Source: Ignavibacteriales bacterium
GTDB lineage: Bacteria > Bacteroidota > Ignavibacteria > Ignavibacteriales > Ignavibacteriaceae
DNA length: 36,152 nt
Direction: 5' to 3'
Assembly (NCBI GenBank): GCA_020061995.1
Contig: JAGUXE010000091.1
Location: 1-36,152 of the forward strand
In this document: one piece after another, positions 8,376 to 16,313 of the stretch
Layout of the letters: each line of letters opens with the position of its first letter
Position numbering within the stretch: the first letter of the stretch is position 1
Program-made: the position numbers and the translations under genes
Notes under the pieces: model-generated
Seen by the model: the letters and a program-made list of their open reading frames with translations, nothing else
Told to the model about the DNA's origin: nothing
Database searches by the model: none

Positions 8376-8675
8376 ATGAATAAGACAGAAATAAAAAAAA
8401 GAATAGTTGATTCATTAAGAGGACAAAAAGAAATTGAAAAAATCATAATTTTTGGTTCTTTTGCTCAAAGTGATTTGCCAAACGATATTGATATTGCCGT
8501 TGTTCAAGATAGTTCCGAAAACTACCTTACCCTTGCATTAAAATATAGAAAGCTTGTTAGAAATATTTCTAAAGAAATTGCGATTGATGTTTTTCCTATT
8601 TTAAGGAAAAATTCTAATCTTTTTTTCACCAATGAAGTAGCCTCAGGAGAAGTGATTTATGCAAGAGGAGACTAA
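8376..8675 (+). CDS. minimal nucleotidyltransferase (MntA-like), partner of HEPN protein
   Basis: A 99-residue stand-alone nucleotidyltransferase-fold protein. The pol-beta signature is intact: GSF at 27-29, two aspartates in NDIDIAV (D37 and D39), and a third acidic residue, D71, in AIDVFP. Such proteins are found paired with HEPN proteins. In characterised MntA/HepT systems the transferase adds AMP groups to the HEPN toxin and silences it. The gene overlaps the next one by 17 bases, so the two are translated together. Whether this pair works by that mechanism is uncertain, because the HEPN partner is not of the standard catalytic form. The region upstream has hairpins but no clear promoter. 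Confidence 0.9.
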   Translation: MNKTEIKKRIVDSLRGQKEIEKIIIFGSFAQSDLPNDIDIAVVQDSSENYLTLALKYRKLVRNISKEIAIDVFPILRKNSNLFFTNEVASGEVIYARGD

Positions 8676-9045
8676 TAGCTGGCTCACTTATTCTGAAGAA
8701 AATTTAGAAGCTGCAAAAGTTCTTCTTGAAAGTGATCTCTACAATCCATGCCTTCAGAATGTACAACAGTCGATTGAAAAAGCTTTAAAATCATTGTTTG
8801 TTGAAAAGGCAATTCCCTTTAAAAAAACACATAACATTATGGAATTGAAAAACATTTTGGAGAAAAATGATATTGCGATAGAATTAACAGATGATGAGTG
8901 TGATTTTTTAGATAGTATTTATTTGCCTTCCAAATATCCAATCGGAAGTGCACTCCCTTTCTTCTATCCAAATAAAGATATTTGTATTAATTCTATTGCT
9001 TTAGTTGAAAAAGTAATAAAAGATGTAAAAGGCAAACTAAAATAA
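8659..9045 (+). CDS. HEPN domain protein
   Basis: A 128-residue all-helical HEPN-family protein (the PF05168-like rather than the DUF86-like type). Typical segments are visible: the helix with NVQQSIEKALKSL (34-46), KTHNIMEL around H58, and YLPSKYPIG near residue 90, where relatives often have an arginine in place of the lysine. The sequence contains no arginine anywhere, so the R-x4-6-H motif of RNase HEPN toxins is missing. It overlaps the nucleotidyltransferase gene and forms a two-gene module with it. It could be an inactive or differently acting partner of a toxin-antitoxin-like pair, or part of a nucleotidyltransferase complex with another role. Confidence 0.88.
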   Translation: MQEETNSWLTYSEENLEAAKVLLESDLYNPCLQNVQQSIEKALKSLFVEKAIPFKKTHNIMELKNILEKNDIAIELTDDECDFLDSIYLPSKYPIGSALPFFYPNKDICINSIALVEKVIKDVKGKLK

Positions 9046-9060
9046 ATCCTTTTTCACTTT

Positions 9061-9095
9061 GTAGAGACGAGGCATGCCTCGTCTCTACTTTTTTT
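9061..9095. terminator. 28-bp perfect palindrome followed by T run; terminator and GTAG-flanked repeat
   Basis: Positions 9061-9088 form a perfect palindrome with arms GTAGAGACGAGGCA and TGCCTCGTCTCTAC, followed by seven Ts. It lies 16 bases after the HEPN stop codon and should terminate that transcript. The outer GTAG/CTAC bases and its perfection also suggest a dispersed repeat recruited as a terminator. Confidence 0.75.
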
Positions 9096-9256
9096 GCCGC
9101 ACACCCATAACCAACAGTTATCTTCACGTTCATCAATTCCCAAATTATGCTTATATTTGTCTGCTTTTATTTGAGTTTTCTTCAAGTTGACACTTATCTT
9201 TTATTTAAGCAAAAATCAATCAGACAAACGAACAAATAGATATTATTACAATTTTT

Positions 9257-10861
9257 ATGAGTAAAATTAAAGAAATACAGAAGCGAAGAACTTTCGCTAT
9301 TATCAGTCACCCTGATGCAGGTAAAACTACATTAACTGAAAAATTCCTGTTATACGGCGGCGCTATTCAAGTTGCGGGAGCAGTAAAATCTAACAAGATT
9401 AAAAAAAGTGCCACCTCCGATTTTATGGAAATCGAAAGACAGCGTGGAATTTCGGTTGCTACATCAGTAATGACATTCGAATATAACGGTGTTAAAATAA
9501 ATTTGCTTGATACCCCCGGACACAAAGATTTTGCAGAAGATACTTATCGCACTCTAACCGCTGTTGACAGTGTTATTCTTGTTATCGATTGCGTAAAAGG
9601 GGTTGAGGAACAGACCGAAAAGTTAATGCAAGTTTGCAGATTACGAAATACTCCTGTTATCGTATTTATAAATAAGCTTGACCGTGAAGGTCGCCCGCCG
9701 ATTGAGTTGTTAGATGAAATCGAAGAGAAACTTAATATCAGAGTTCGCCCTTTAAGCTGGCCTCTCGGAATGGGAATGAGCTTTCGCGGAGTTTATAATC
9801 TTTACGAAAATTCATTGTCTCTTTTCCAGGCAAATAAAACCAAAATTGAAGAAGACATCCTCTTCTTTAAAGATATTTATGATGAACAATTGGTCGAGAT
9901 GTTCCGCGATACTGCAAAAAAACTGCAGGACGATGTAGAACTTGTTGAAGGAGTGTATGATCATTTTGATGTTAAGAAATATCAAGCCGGAGAACTCGCC
10001 CCCGTTTTCTTCGGAAGTGCGTTGAATAACTTTGGCGTAAAAGAATTGTTGGAAACTTTTATCCGCATTGCCCCAACTCCGCGTGAGCGTGAAACAACAG
10101 CGGGAATGATTTCTCCAACACATAATAAATTCAGCGGATTTGTTTTTAAAATTCACGCTAACCTTGATCCAAGGCATCGCGATAGAATTGCTTTTCTTCG
10201 TGTCTGCTCCGGTAAGTTTGAAAGAAATAAATTTTATACACATGTACGCCTCGGAAGAGAAATTAAATTTGCAAATCCGGCAAGCTTTATGGCTCAAGAT
10301 AAAAGTGTAATTGAGGAAGCATTTCCCGGGGATGTAATTGGTTTATATGATACAGGAAATTTTAAAATAGGCGATACATTAACCGAAAAAGAATCGTTCA
10401 TGTTTAAGGGAATACCAAGTTTTTCTCCAGAAATTTTCCGCGAGCTTGTTAGTACTGATCCGATGAAGTCAAAACAATTGGAAAAAGGAATTCGTCAATT
10501 GACCGATGAAGGGCTTGCACAATTATTTACACAGCACAACGGACTCCGAAAAATTATAGGTACTGTAGGCGAGCTTCAGTTTGATGTAATTCAGTACAGA
10601 TTAACGAACGAATATGGGGCATCGTGTGCATTTCGTCCCCTTAATTTTATTAAGGCTTGCTGGATTTATTATGAATCCCCCGAAGATATAGATGAGATGA
10701 AAAGAATTCGTGCGCAAAATATTGCTTATGATAAACATGACAATTTGGTTTTTCTTGCTGAATCAGAATATACTTTAAATGCGGCGATGAGTAAAAATCC
10801 GAAAGCTCAATTCAGATTTACCGTTGAGCATAACACTCAAACAGTTGAATTAGAAGATTAA
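9257..10861 (+). CDS. prfC: peptide chain release factor 3
   Basis: A translational GTPase that recycles RF1/RF2 from the ribosome after peptide release. The 534 residues match the family (529 in E. coli). GTPase motifs are complete: SHPDAGKTT (17-25), the switch I region RGISVATSV (63-71), DTPGHKDF (85-92) and [10 protein letters not shown] (139-148). The last is characteristic of RF3 rather than EF-G or TypA. The C-terminal part contains [19 protein letters not shown], also typical of RF3. The gene stands alone, transcribed towards the DEAD-box helicase gene, with a shared hairpin between them. No strong ribosome-binding site is visible before the ATG, which is common in this group. Confidence 0.96.
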   Translation: MSKIKEIQKRRTFAIISHPDAGKTTLTEKFLLYGGAIQVAGAVKSNKIKKSATSDFMEIERQRGISVATSVMTFEYNGVKINLLDTPGHKDFAEDTYRTLTAVDSVILVIDCVKGVEEQTEKLMQVCRLRNTPVIVFINKLDREGRPPIELLDEIEEKLNIRVRPLSWPLGMGMSFRGVYNLYENSLSLFQANKTKIEEDILFFKDIYDEQLVEMFRDTAKKLQDDVELVEGVYDHFDVKKYQAGELAPVFFGSALNNFGVKELLETFIRIAPTPRERETTAGMISPTHNKFSGFVFKIHANLDPRHRDRIAFLRVCSGKFERNKFYTHVRLGREIKFANPASFMAQDKSVIEEAFPGDVIGLYDTGNFKIGDTLTEKESFMFKGIPSFSPEIFRELVSTDPMKSKQLEKGIRQLTDEGLAQLFTQHNGLRKIIGTVGELQFDVIQYRLTNEYGASCAFRPLNFIKACWIYYESPEDIDEMKRIRAQNIAYDKHDNLVFLAESEYTLNAAMSKNPKAQFRFTVEHNTQTVELED

Positions 10862-10886
10862 TAATTGAGAGAAGATTAGAAAATAA

Positions 10887-10916
10887 AGGCTGTTCCACAT
10901 TAAAGATGAACAGCCT
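10887..10916. terminator. bidirectional terminator between prfC and the helicase gene
   Basis: A 9-bp perfect stem, AGGCTGTTC (10887-10895) with GAACAGCCT (10908-10916), lies between two converging genes, 26 bases after the prfC stop codon. It has a 12-base loop and no long T run on either side, so its efficiency is uncertain. Confidence 0.6.
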
Positions 10917-10925
10917 GTTAAAAGA

Positions 10926-12509
10926 TTAGTCTTTTTTATTTGCGACTTCAACGTGGATTTTTTTACCGCGGATTTGATTTCCTTCCATTGTATCAAGAAT
11001 TTCATCTGCATATTCCGATGGAACATTTACAAAACAAAATTTATCATACAAATCAATATTCCCAATAACTTTTCCGGGAATTCCGGTTTCGCCTGTTAAT
11101 GCACCAAGAATATCACCAGGACGAACTTTATCTTTTCTACCGACATTTAAGAAAAGCCTTACCTCTGCTCCCGAATATTTATTTTTAATCTCTTTAACAT
11201 TAAGATCATCCTGCTTTGTGGTTGACTCAAGATTAAACTTTAGCAATGCTGCCGCTATATCAGTAGTTGTATAATCATCGTTAATAAGTTGATTTACGAT
11301 TTGCGTATATTTTTTTAGATCCCCTGTATCAATAATCTTTTTAAGATCTTCAACAAAAAGATTGGTTCGCATCTCTTCAACATCATCGTAAGAAGGAACG
11401 GGCATCAGTTTAATTTTTGTCTTGATATACTTTTGAATATCGCGAAGTTTGAAAATTTCTCTTCCCGTAACAAAAGTAAATGCTCTTCCCGATTTCCCGG
11501 CTCTTCCGGTTCTACCGATACGATGTACATAATATTCTTCATCCTGCGGCATATCATAATTAAAAACTGCTTCTACGTTATCAATATCAAGTCCGCGTGC
11601 GGCAACATCTGTTGCAACAAGAATTTCGATAGCTCCTTTTCGAAATTTACCAAGAACTTTTTCTCTTGTAGCCTGTTTCATATCGCCATGAAGCCCATCA
11701 ACCGAATAACCGCGTCCTTGAAGATGTTCAACTAATTCATCTGCACCACGTTTAGTATTGCAGAAAATTAGAGAGAGTTTAAGATTATATAAATCTATTA
11801 TTCGTGAAAGTGCTTCAAGTTTGTTTTTATCTTTCACTTCAAAGTAAATTTGTTCGGTATTGGGGACGGTTAGTACTTCGTGAACAACTTTAATTTGTTT
11901 CGGATTTCGTTGATATTTTTTAGTCAGTTCAAGAATTGCTTTAGGCATAGTTGCCGAGAACATAACCGTTTGACGCTGTTTAGGAGTATTCTTTAAGATA
12001 AGTTCAATATCATCTCTAAAGCCCATATCAAGCATCTCATCCGCTTCATCAAGAACAACCAGCCGGATTTTTTCCATATGGATTGTCCCGCGTTCGATAT
12101 GGTCTAAAACACGACCGGGTGTTCCGATAATTATCTGCACCCCTTTTTTTAATGCTCTTAATTGCCGTTCAATCGGTTGACCGCCGTATACAGGAAGAAA
12201 GTAAACATCCTTTTTATATTTAGAAAGTTTATTGATTTCCTCTGCAACTTGAATTGCGAGTTCGCGTGTGGGGCATAAAATAATAATTTGTAAATCGCGG
12301 TTTGTGGTATCAATCAATTCAATTGCGGGGATACCAAATGCGGCTGTTTTGCCGGTACCCGTTTGGGCTTGTCCAATTACATCGTGTCCATCAAGCAGCA
12401 CAGGAATTGCTTCCGATTGTATTGGTGTTGCTTCTTCATAACCTAAATCAACGATAGCTTTGTGTATTTCTTTTGAAAAAGTCATCTCTGAAAACTTAAT
12501 TTTTTTCAT
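10926..12509 (-). CDS. deaD: DEAD-box RNA helicase (DeaD/CsdA-like)
   Basis: An ATP-dependent RNA helicase likely to act in ribosome assembly and RNA turnover, often cold-induced. All helicase motifs are present: the Q motif with ATPIQ (27-31), Walker A AQTGTGKT (48-55), PTRELA (80-85), GTPGR (129-133), DEAD (154-157), SAT (185-187) and HRIGRTGRAG near residue 330. The C-terminal part (about 450-525) contains GRKDKVRPGDILGAL and resembles the DbpA-type RNA-binding domain. That domain binds structured RNA and in DbpA targets 23S rRNA. The length of 527 residues fits the DeaD type found in Bacteroidota. The DeaD name is by family resemblance; the RNA target is not proven. Confidence 0.93.
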   Translation of the reverse strand: MKKIKFSEMTFSKEIHKAIVDLGYEEATPIQSEAIPVLLDGHDVIGQAQTGTGKTAAFGIPAIELIDTTNRDLQIIILCPTRELAIQVAEEINKLSKYKKDVYFLPVYGGQPIERQLRALKKGVQIIIGTPGRVLDHIERGTIHMEKIRLVVLDEADEMLDMGFRDDIELILKNTPKQRQTVMFSATMPKAILELTKKYQRNPKQIKVVHEVLTVPNTEQIYFEVKDKNKLEALSRIIDLYNLKLSLIFCNTKRGADELVEHLQGRGYSVDGLHGDMKQATREKVLGKFRKGAIEILVATDVAARGLDIDNVEAVFNYDMPQDEEYYVHRIGRTGRAGKSGRAFTFVTGREIFKLRDIQKYIKTKIKLMPVPSYDDVEEMRTNLFVEDLKKIIDTGDLKKYTQIVNQLINDDYTTTDIAAALLKFNLESTTKQDDLNVKEIKNKYSGAEVRLFLNVGRKDKVRPGDILGALTGETGIPGKVIGNIDLYDKFCFVNVPSEYADEILDTMEGNQIRGKKIHVEVANKKD

Positions 12510-12679
12510 TCATTTTCCGTCTATTGTAAAATATTTTTTGTTTAACATTGTAAAATACGACTAAATATTAACAAACGAGTCTTTTATTTTGGGTTAAGGC
12601 TTCACCGGAATCTTGTTTATAAACTTAAGCGGGACAAAATTAAATTCGATCAAATTTTATGGAAGGAGGGATGCTTCTT

Positions 12680-12711
12680 CTGGCGAGAAGTGGTTCTCGA
12701 CAGCCGTGGGA
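12680..12711 (+). repeat. REP-like hairpin, family 1, copy B
   Basis: CTGGCGAGAA (12680-12689) and TTCTCGACAG (12694-12703) surround GTGG, with the CCGTGGGA tail (12704-12711). One arm base differs from copies A and C, giving a G opposite A. It lies in the 272-base gap before the helicase gene; the rest of that gap shows no gene. Confidence 0.78.
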
Positions 12712-12781
12712 ATTTGTGCGAAAATATTAAAAGCAATAACTGTCATAAAAGAAAAGTTTTTAAATACATTTTCCCCTCCTA

Positions 12782-13609
12782 TTAATATTTCTTTATTAGC
12801 AACTCAATATGTTTTTCCATAATAGAACCCGAACTTTTGGTCTTTAAATTAGTTAAAAAATTATTCCTGCTAGATTTAGCAACATTATTTTCAATATATC
12901 CTCTTAAGAAGTAAAAAACTTGCCCGGACGATGTATAATCTTCAATAAGTTTTCTTTCTATTTCATATGCTTTTGCCGGTTGTTGTAGAACAACAGCGTA
13001 AATGGCTTGTAATATTGTTAAAATTTTAGGCGCATAAAAAGAATTAGGGTTTTTATCTCTCAAATTCAGCAATTGGCTTTCAAAAACATTTCCTTCAGTT
13101 GAATACTTTTCGATGGCATCTTTAAAATTAATATGAACATTATATTCTTCTCCTGCAGGAACGGTAATATTTATGACAACTTCTTTTTCGAATTTAGTTG
13201 TCTCCTCTTCAAAAAACTTTATCCAAATTTTATATTCCCCTGGAGAGAAGTACGAATATCTAGTAAAACCATCATAACTGATACCATACAAATCATTCAG
13301 TTCAACTATACGGCAAAGTTCTTCATGTGGCTCTAGCTTATTTTGGGATAAGATCCATTCATTAAGATGAGTAACTTTTAAATTCAATGGATTTCCATTT
13401 ATGTCCATCATATTTATCAAAAATCCACATCTGCCATTAAAAGTGAATAGACTATTTGAATAGTTTTTAATACAAATAGAAACTTCTACCGGCTCGCCCA
13501 TTAAGTAAGAAGTTTTGTTTAATTGAAGTGAAAAATCCAAATTATCTTGAGCTTTAATAAAATTAGTCAATCCTATAATTAATACTATAGTTAAAGTTAT
13601 TATTTTCAT
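12782..13609 (-). CDS. exported protein of unknown function
   Basis: I do not recognise this 275-residue protein. Residues 1-20 (MKIITLTIVLIIGLTNFIKA) are a signal peptide, probably cut before the glutamine at 21, so the protein leaves the cytoplasm. The first half (about 25-150) looks like a beta-sandwich: alternating strands, the opening LNKTSYLMGEPVEVSICIKN, and YKIWIKFF late in the domain, resembling domains that describe unequal or relative bonding in secreted proteins. The second half is mostly helical. AAAGGGACT lies just before the ATG and is a good ribosome site. The gene is flanked on both sides by REP-like hairpin copies B and C, and its neighbour is another exported protein of unknown role. 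Confidence 0.72.
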   Translation of the reverse strand: MKIITLTIVLIIGLTNFIKAQDNLDFSLQLNKTSYLMGEPVEVSICIKNYSNSLFTFNGRCGFLINMMDINGNPLNLKVTHLNEWILSQNKLEPHEELCRIVELNDLYGISYDGFTRYSYFSPGEYKIWIKFFEEETTKFEKEVVINITVPAGEEYNVHINFKDAIEKYSTEGNVFESQLLNLRDKNPNSFYAPKILTILQAIYAVVLQQPAKAYEIERKLIEDYTSSGQVFYFLRGYIENNVAKSSRNNFLTNLKTKSSGSIMEKHIELLIKKY

Positions 13610-13749
13610 TTTAGTCCCTTTCTTTGCTAATTAACCCACCTGTTGAAGCAACAATAGGAGGGATTTATGTTAAGAAATTTTGGGTAATAAACAATATTTT
13701 TCGTACAAACACACCGCTGATTATTTATATTTTAGTTTTACTGCATTCT

Positions 13750-13781
13750 CTGTCGAGAAGTGGTTCTCGACAGCCGTGGGA
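13750..13781 (+). repeat. REP-like hairpin, family 1, copy C
   Basis: A perfect hairpin, CTGTCGAGAA (13750-13759) and TTCTCGACAG (13764-13773) around GTGG, with the CCGTGGGA tail to 13781. Together with the left flank (GCATTCT here, GCATCCT in copy A), conservation extends well beyond the stem. It lies between two exported-protein genes. Confidence 0.8.
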
Positions 13782-13798
13782 CTTATTTATTGTGTTAT

Positions 13799-15139
13799 TT
13801 ATTTTTTACCGACTATAATAACTGCTTTATAGTCGAAAATACCTTCAAATTTTTCACCAACACTCACGATCATATTTTCTTTTACAGCTAAGCCTACTAA
13901 GTATTGGTATTCGCTTATTAATTCATCATATATTTTCCAACTGACTCCATTATAATGAGTTATTGTAGACTTATTACCTGTGGTAAATAAATTATTAATC
14001 TCTGTACCCCTTATTCTTATATAAGCACCTCTGAAATAATCATTATAAGGATATAGCTCTTCTCCCTCTCCCGTAGTATTAGTTTTGCATCGATAAAGGT
14101 TATATGGAGATAATACGTAAATGAAGTTGCTGCTATTTGTCCATAGGCTTAACAATCCATCAGAAAACCTGTTCTTTACTGTTTGCATTGGGTAACTCCC
14201 CTCAAATACGATTTCTGTTTGGTTATTTTTGATTTTTAATAAATTTGTTTTTTGTAGGTTTTCGCCGCAAACCCAAACAGTTTTTCCATCGGGACTTCCC
14301 CAAACATCAAGCAAATCCACATCTGTTCCGCTTGTCCCTACGGGACTCTCTATCTTTGTCCACCCACTTCCGTTGTAGTGGGCGATGTTGCCGTTGTCTC
14401 CTACAGCATACAAATCATTGCTGCTGCTGCCCCAGAGTTTATTGATTTGCCACCCCCTAAGGATGTTCGGAATTGTTAATTCAATAAATTGACCATTTAA
14501 ATACCGCATATAACCAGAAAACCAAATATCGTTTCCGTTAAATGCAAATATTGTTCTTATAGTCCATATTCCGCCTTTATAAAATATTTTTTTCAATTCC
14601 CATTCTGTTCCATTCCAGTGAACCGCATTATAGAATGTCGGGTCGGGGTTGCCATTCGAGTCATTCATATAAATTTCTCCAACTGCCCAAATGTTGTTTT
14701 CGTTTATTATAGCTACATCGTAAAGTACACTATTACCATATTCTCCAAACTCAAATGTCTGCCAGGTAAAGTTGTGGCTTGTGGTGTCAAGGGTTATTGC
14801 AAGTACTTCATTACTTACATTATTGGGGTTCATTAACTTATAACGGTAGTTATGCTTTGGGAATAAGTTTTCAATGGTAATTACTGTATCTCTTTGTTTT
14901 AGTGTTATATCAAGTTTTTTATTTTCATTTTCGAATAGGGTATAATCTTGTACTAATGCATTACTCCCTGCTGTTATTTTCAGCCACACTTCAGTACAAG
15001 AAGCATCTTCAACGGCCATTGTTACGTTACCGGTGTTCGGCTCTGTCGGTTTATTACAACCAAGATTAAATACTATTAAAGCTGTAAACAGTATTATGGT
15101 AAAATATTTTATGCCGGCGATTATTTTCAAATTAATCAC
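13799..15139 (-). CDS. lipoprotein with beta-propeller-like repeats, unknown function
   Basis: A 446-residue exported lipoprotein. The hydrophobic N-terminus ends in the lipobox NLGC with the lipidated cysteine at residue 28, followed by NKPTEP. A fibronectin-like stretch (about 35-120) leads into a repetitive region. There, units such as LWGSSSNDLYAVGDNGNIAHY, split by short linkers, recur with variations (LLDVWGSPDGKTVWVCGEN; ITHYNGVSWKIYDE). This W-G-x-N-D-x-W/Y-AVG pattern is typical of bladed propellers often labelled YCF48-like or, wrongly, glucosyltransferase in this group. The start codon is apparently GTG at 15139; a TTG at 15130 is possible. Function unknown; surface-anchored binding is only a guess. 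Confidence 0.78.
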   Translation of the reverse strand: MINLKIIAGIKYFTIILFTALIVFNLGCNKPTEPNTGNVTMAVEDASCTEVWLKITAGSNALVQDYTLFENENKKLDITLKQRDTVITIENLFPKHNYRYKLMNPNNVSNEVLAITLDTTSHNFTWQTFEFGEYGNSVLYDVAIINENNIWAVGEIYMNDSNGNPDPTFYNAVHWNGTEWELKKIFYKGGIWTIRTIFAFNGNDIWFSGYMRYLNGQFIELTIPNILRGWQINKLWGSSSNDLYAVGDNGNIAHYNGSGWTKIESPVGTSGTDVDLLDVWGSPDGKTVWVCGENLQKTNLLKIKNNQTEIVFEGSYPMQTVKNRFSDGLLSLWTNSSNFIYVLSPYNLYRCKTNTTGEGEELYPYNDYFRGAYIRIRGTEINNLFTTGNKSTITHYNGVSWKIYDELISEYQYLVGLAVKENMIVSVGEKFEGIFDYKAVIIVGKK

Positions 15140-15181
15140 TCAATGTCTAAATAAGAGATAAACAACTGTTAACTATTTATG

Positions 15182-16156
15182 CTATTCTCCCAATCGCTTT
15201 GAAGGGATTAGAAAATTTTTAACGTAATCAGAAACACCTTCTTCAAGTGAATGAAGTTTTTTATCATAACCCGACTTACGAATTTTACCAAGATTTGCTT
15301 CGGTGAAGTATTGATATTTATCGGTTAGATGTTCGGGAAGGTCAATATATTGAATATTAACAGGCTTTCCGAACGCATTAAATAAGGCTGTAACAAGGTC
15401 GTTCCAGGTTCGTGCGTTTCCACTCCCCACATTGAAAAGACCATTTTTGTCTCGATTGTCCAAAAAGAAAAGAGTCATATCAACAGCATCTTTTACATAA
15501 ACGAAATCACGTTTTTGTTCGCCGTCTTTGTAATCCGGATGTTTAGATTTAAATAATTTCACAACACCTTTATCGCGCACCTGCTCAAAAGCTTTATGAA
15601 CAACACTTCTCATATCTCCTTTGTGGTATTCATTAGGACCGTAAACATTAAAATATTTGAGTCCGGCAATTTTACCAAGCATCCCTTTTTTACAAGCCCA
15701 GATATCAAAAAGATTTTTACTGTAGCCATACATATTCAGCGGGCGGAGTTTTTCACATTCTTCATTAGTATCATTAAAGCCGAGTGAACCATCACCATAA
15801 GTTGCGGCTGAAGAGGCATAAATAAAGCGGATTCCGTTCTTTACACAATAAGAAGCAAGATGTTTTGTATACTCAAAATTATTCTCCATTAAATGATCGG
15901 CATCTTTTTCTGTTGTAGAAGAATTTGCCCCCATGTGAATAATCGCATCTATTTTAAATGTAATTTTATCTTCAATTATCGCTTTAAGGAATTTCTGTTT
16001 ATTATAATAGTTTGCATAATTGAGCGGGACAAGATTTTTCCACTTTTCATCGGTTCCCAATTCATCTACAATTACAATTTCATCTTTACCTAATTGATTA
16101 AGCCTCCAAACAATTGCAGAGCCTATAAAGCCGGCTGCACCGGTTACTACTATCAT
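15182..16156 (-). CDS. hldD: ADP-L-glycero-D-manno-heptose-6-epimerase
   Basis: Converts ADP-D-glycero-manno-heptose to the L-glycero form used in the LPS inner core. It is an extended short-chain dehydrogenase: the NAD(P)-binding VTGAAGFIGS (4-13), the active-site serine region ASSAATYG (114-121), the YGYSK catalytic pair (Y143 and K147), and the family-typical FNVYGPNEYHKGDMRSV segment. Length 324 residues is close to the 310 of E. coli HldD. An AGGAAAAA site precedes the ATG. It is divergent from metH, sharing a 157-base intergenic region. Other LPS genes in the window (heptosyltransferase-like at 29324, kdtA at the right edge) support the assignment. Confidence 0.94.
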   Translation of the reverse strand: MIVVTGAAGFIGSAIVWRLNQLGKDEIVIVDELGTDEKWKNLVPLNYANYYNKQKFLKAIIEDKITFKIDAIIHMGANSSTTEKDADHLMENNFEYTKHLASYCVKNGIRFIYASSAATYGDGSLGFNDTNEECEKLRPLNMYGYSKNLFDIWACKKGMLGKIAGLKYFNVYGPNEYHKGDMRSVVHKAFEQVRDKGVVKLFKSKHPDYKDGEQKRDFVYVKDAVDMTLFFLDNRDKNGLFNVGSGNARTWNDLVTALFNAFGKPVNIQYIDLPEHLTDKYQYFTEANLGKIRKSGYDKKLHSLEEGVSDYVKNFLIPSKRLGE

Positions 16157-16204
16157 AATTTTTCCTATTGGTTATAAGATTTTTATATTACATGGCAATT
16201 TACT

Positions 16205-16212
16205 TATATTTG
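16205..16212 (+). promoter_or_regulatory. candidate -7 promoter element for metH
   Basis: TATATTTG matches the Bacteroidetes -7 consensus TAnnTTTG exactly. It would start transcription just before the pseudoknot at 16243. I saw no TTG element at the usual distance upstream, so this is tentative. Confidence 0.35.
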
Positions 16213-16242
16213 CCAAACGAATCAAAAGCACATTATAATTAA

Positions 16243-16308
16243 GAAACGGCAGCTCAAAGCAGAAGAGAAATAGCCGTTTCATTGAGCAGGCGAAGAACAA
16301 AAAAGAGG
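16243..16308 (+). promoter_or_regulatory. candidate pseudoknot leader RNA of metH
   Basis: Stem 1 pairs GAAACGGC (16243-16250) with GCCGTTTC (16273-16280), 8 bp perfect. Stem 2 pairs GCTCAA (16252-16257) with TTGAGC (16282-16287), 6 bp perfect. The strands interleave, so they form a pseudoknot, with one-base gaps after both stem 1 strands and a 15-base purine-rich linker inside. The likely ribosome site AGAGG (16304-16308) lies 16 bases after stem 2. Position and shape suggest a metabolite- or translation-sensing leader. It does not match the cobalamin riboswitch, and I could not fit it to SAH or known SAM classes. Confidence 0.5.
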
Positions 16309-16313
16309 CAACA

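Noticed and set aside
12613..12822. 69-codon plus-strand reading frame
   Set aside because: It includes REP-like copy B and overlaps the end of the exported-protein gene on the other strand; no ribosome site or family match.
13624..13818. 64-codon plus-strand reading frame
   Set aside because: It covers REP-like copy C and overlaps the lipoprotein gene end; it shows no protein-like pattern beyond chance.
16157..16313. Cobalamin riboswitch before metH
   Set aside because: I looked for the conserved B12-box and GCCACTG-type elements and found none; the region is also too short for that class.
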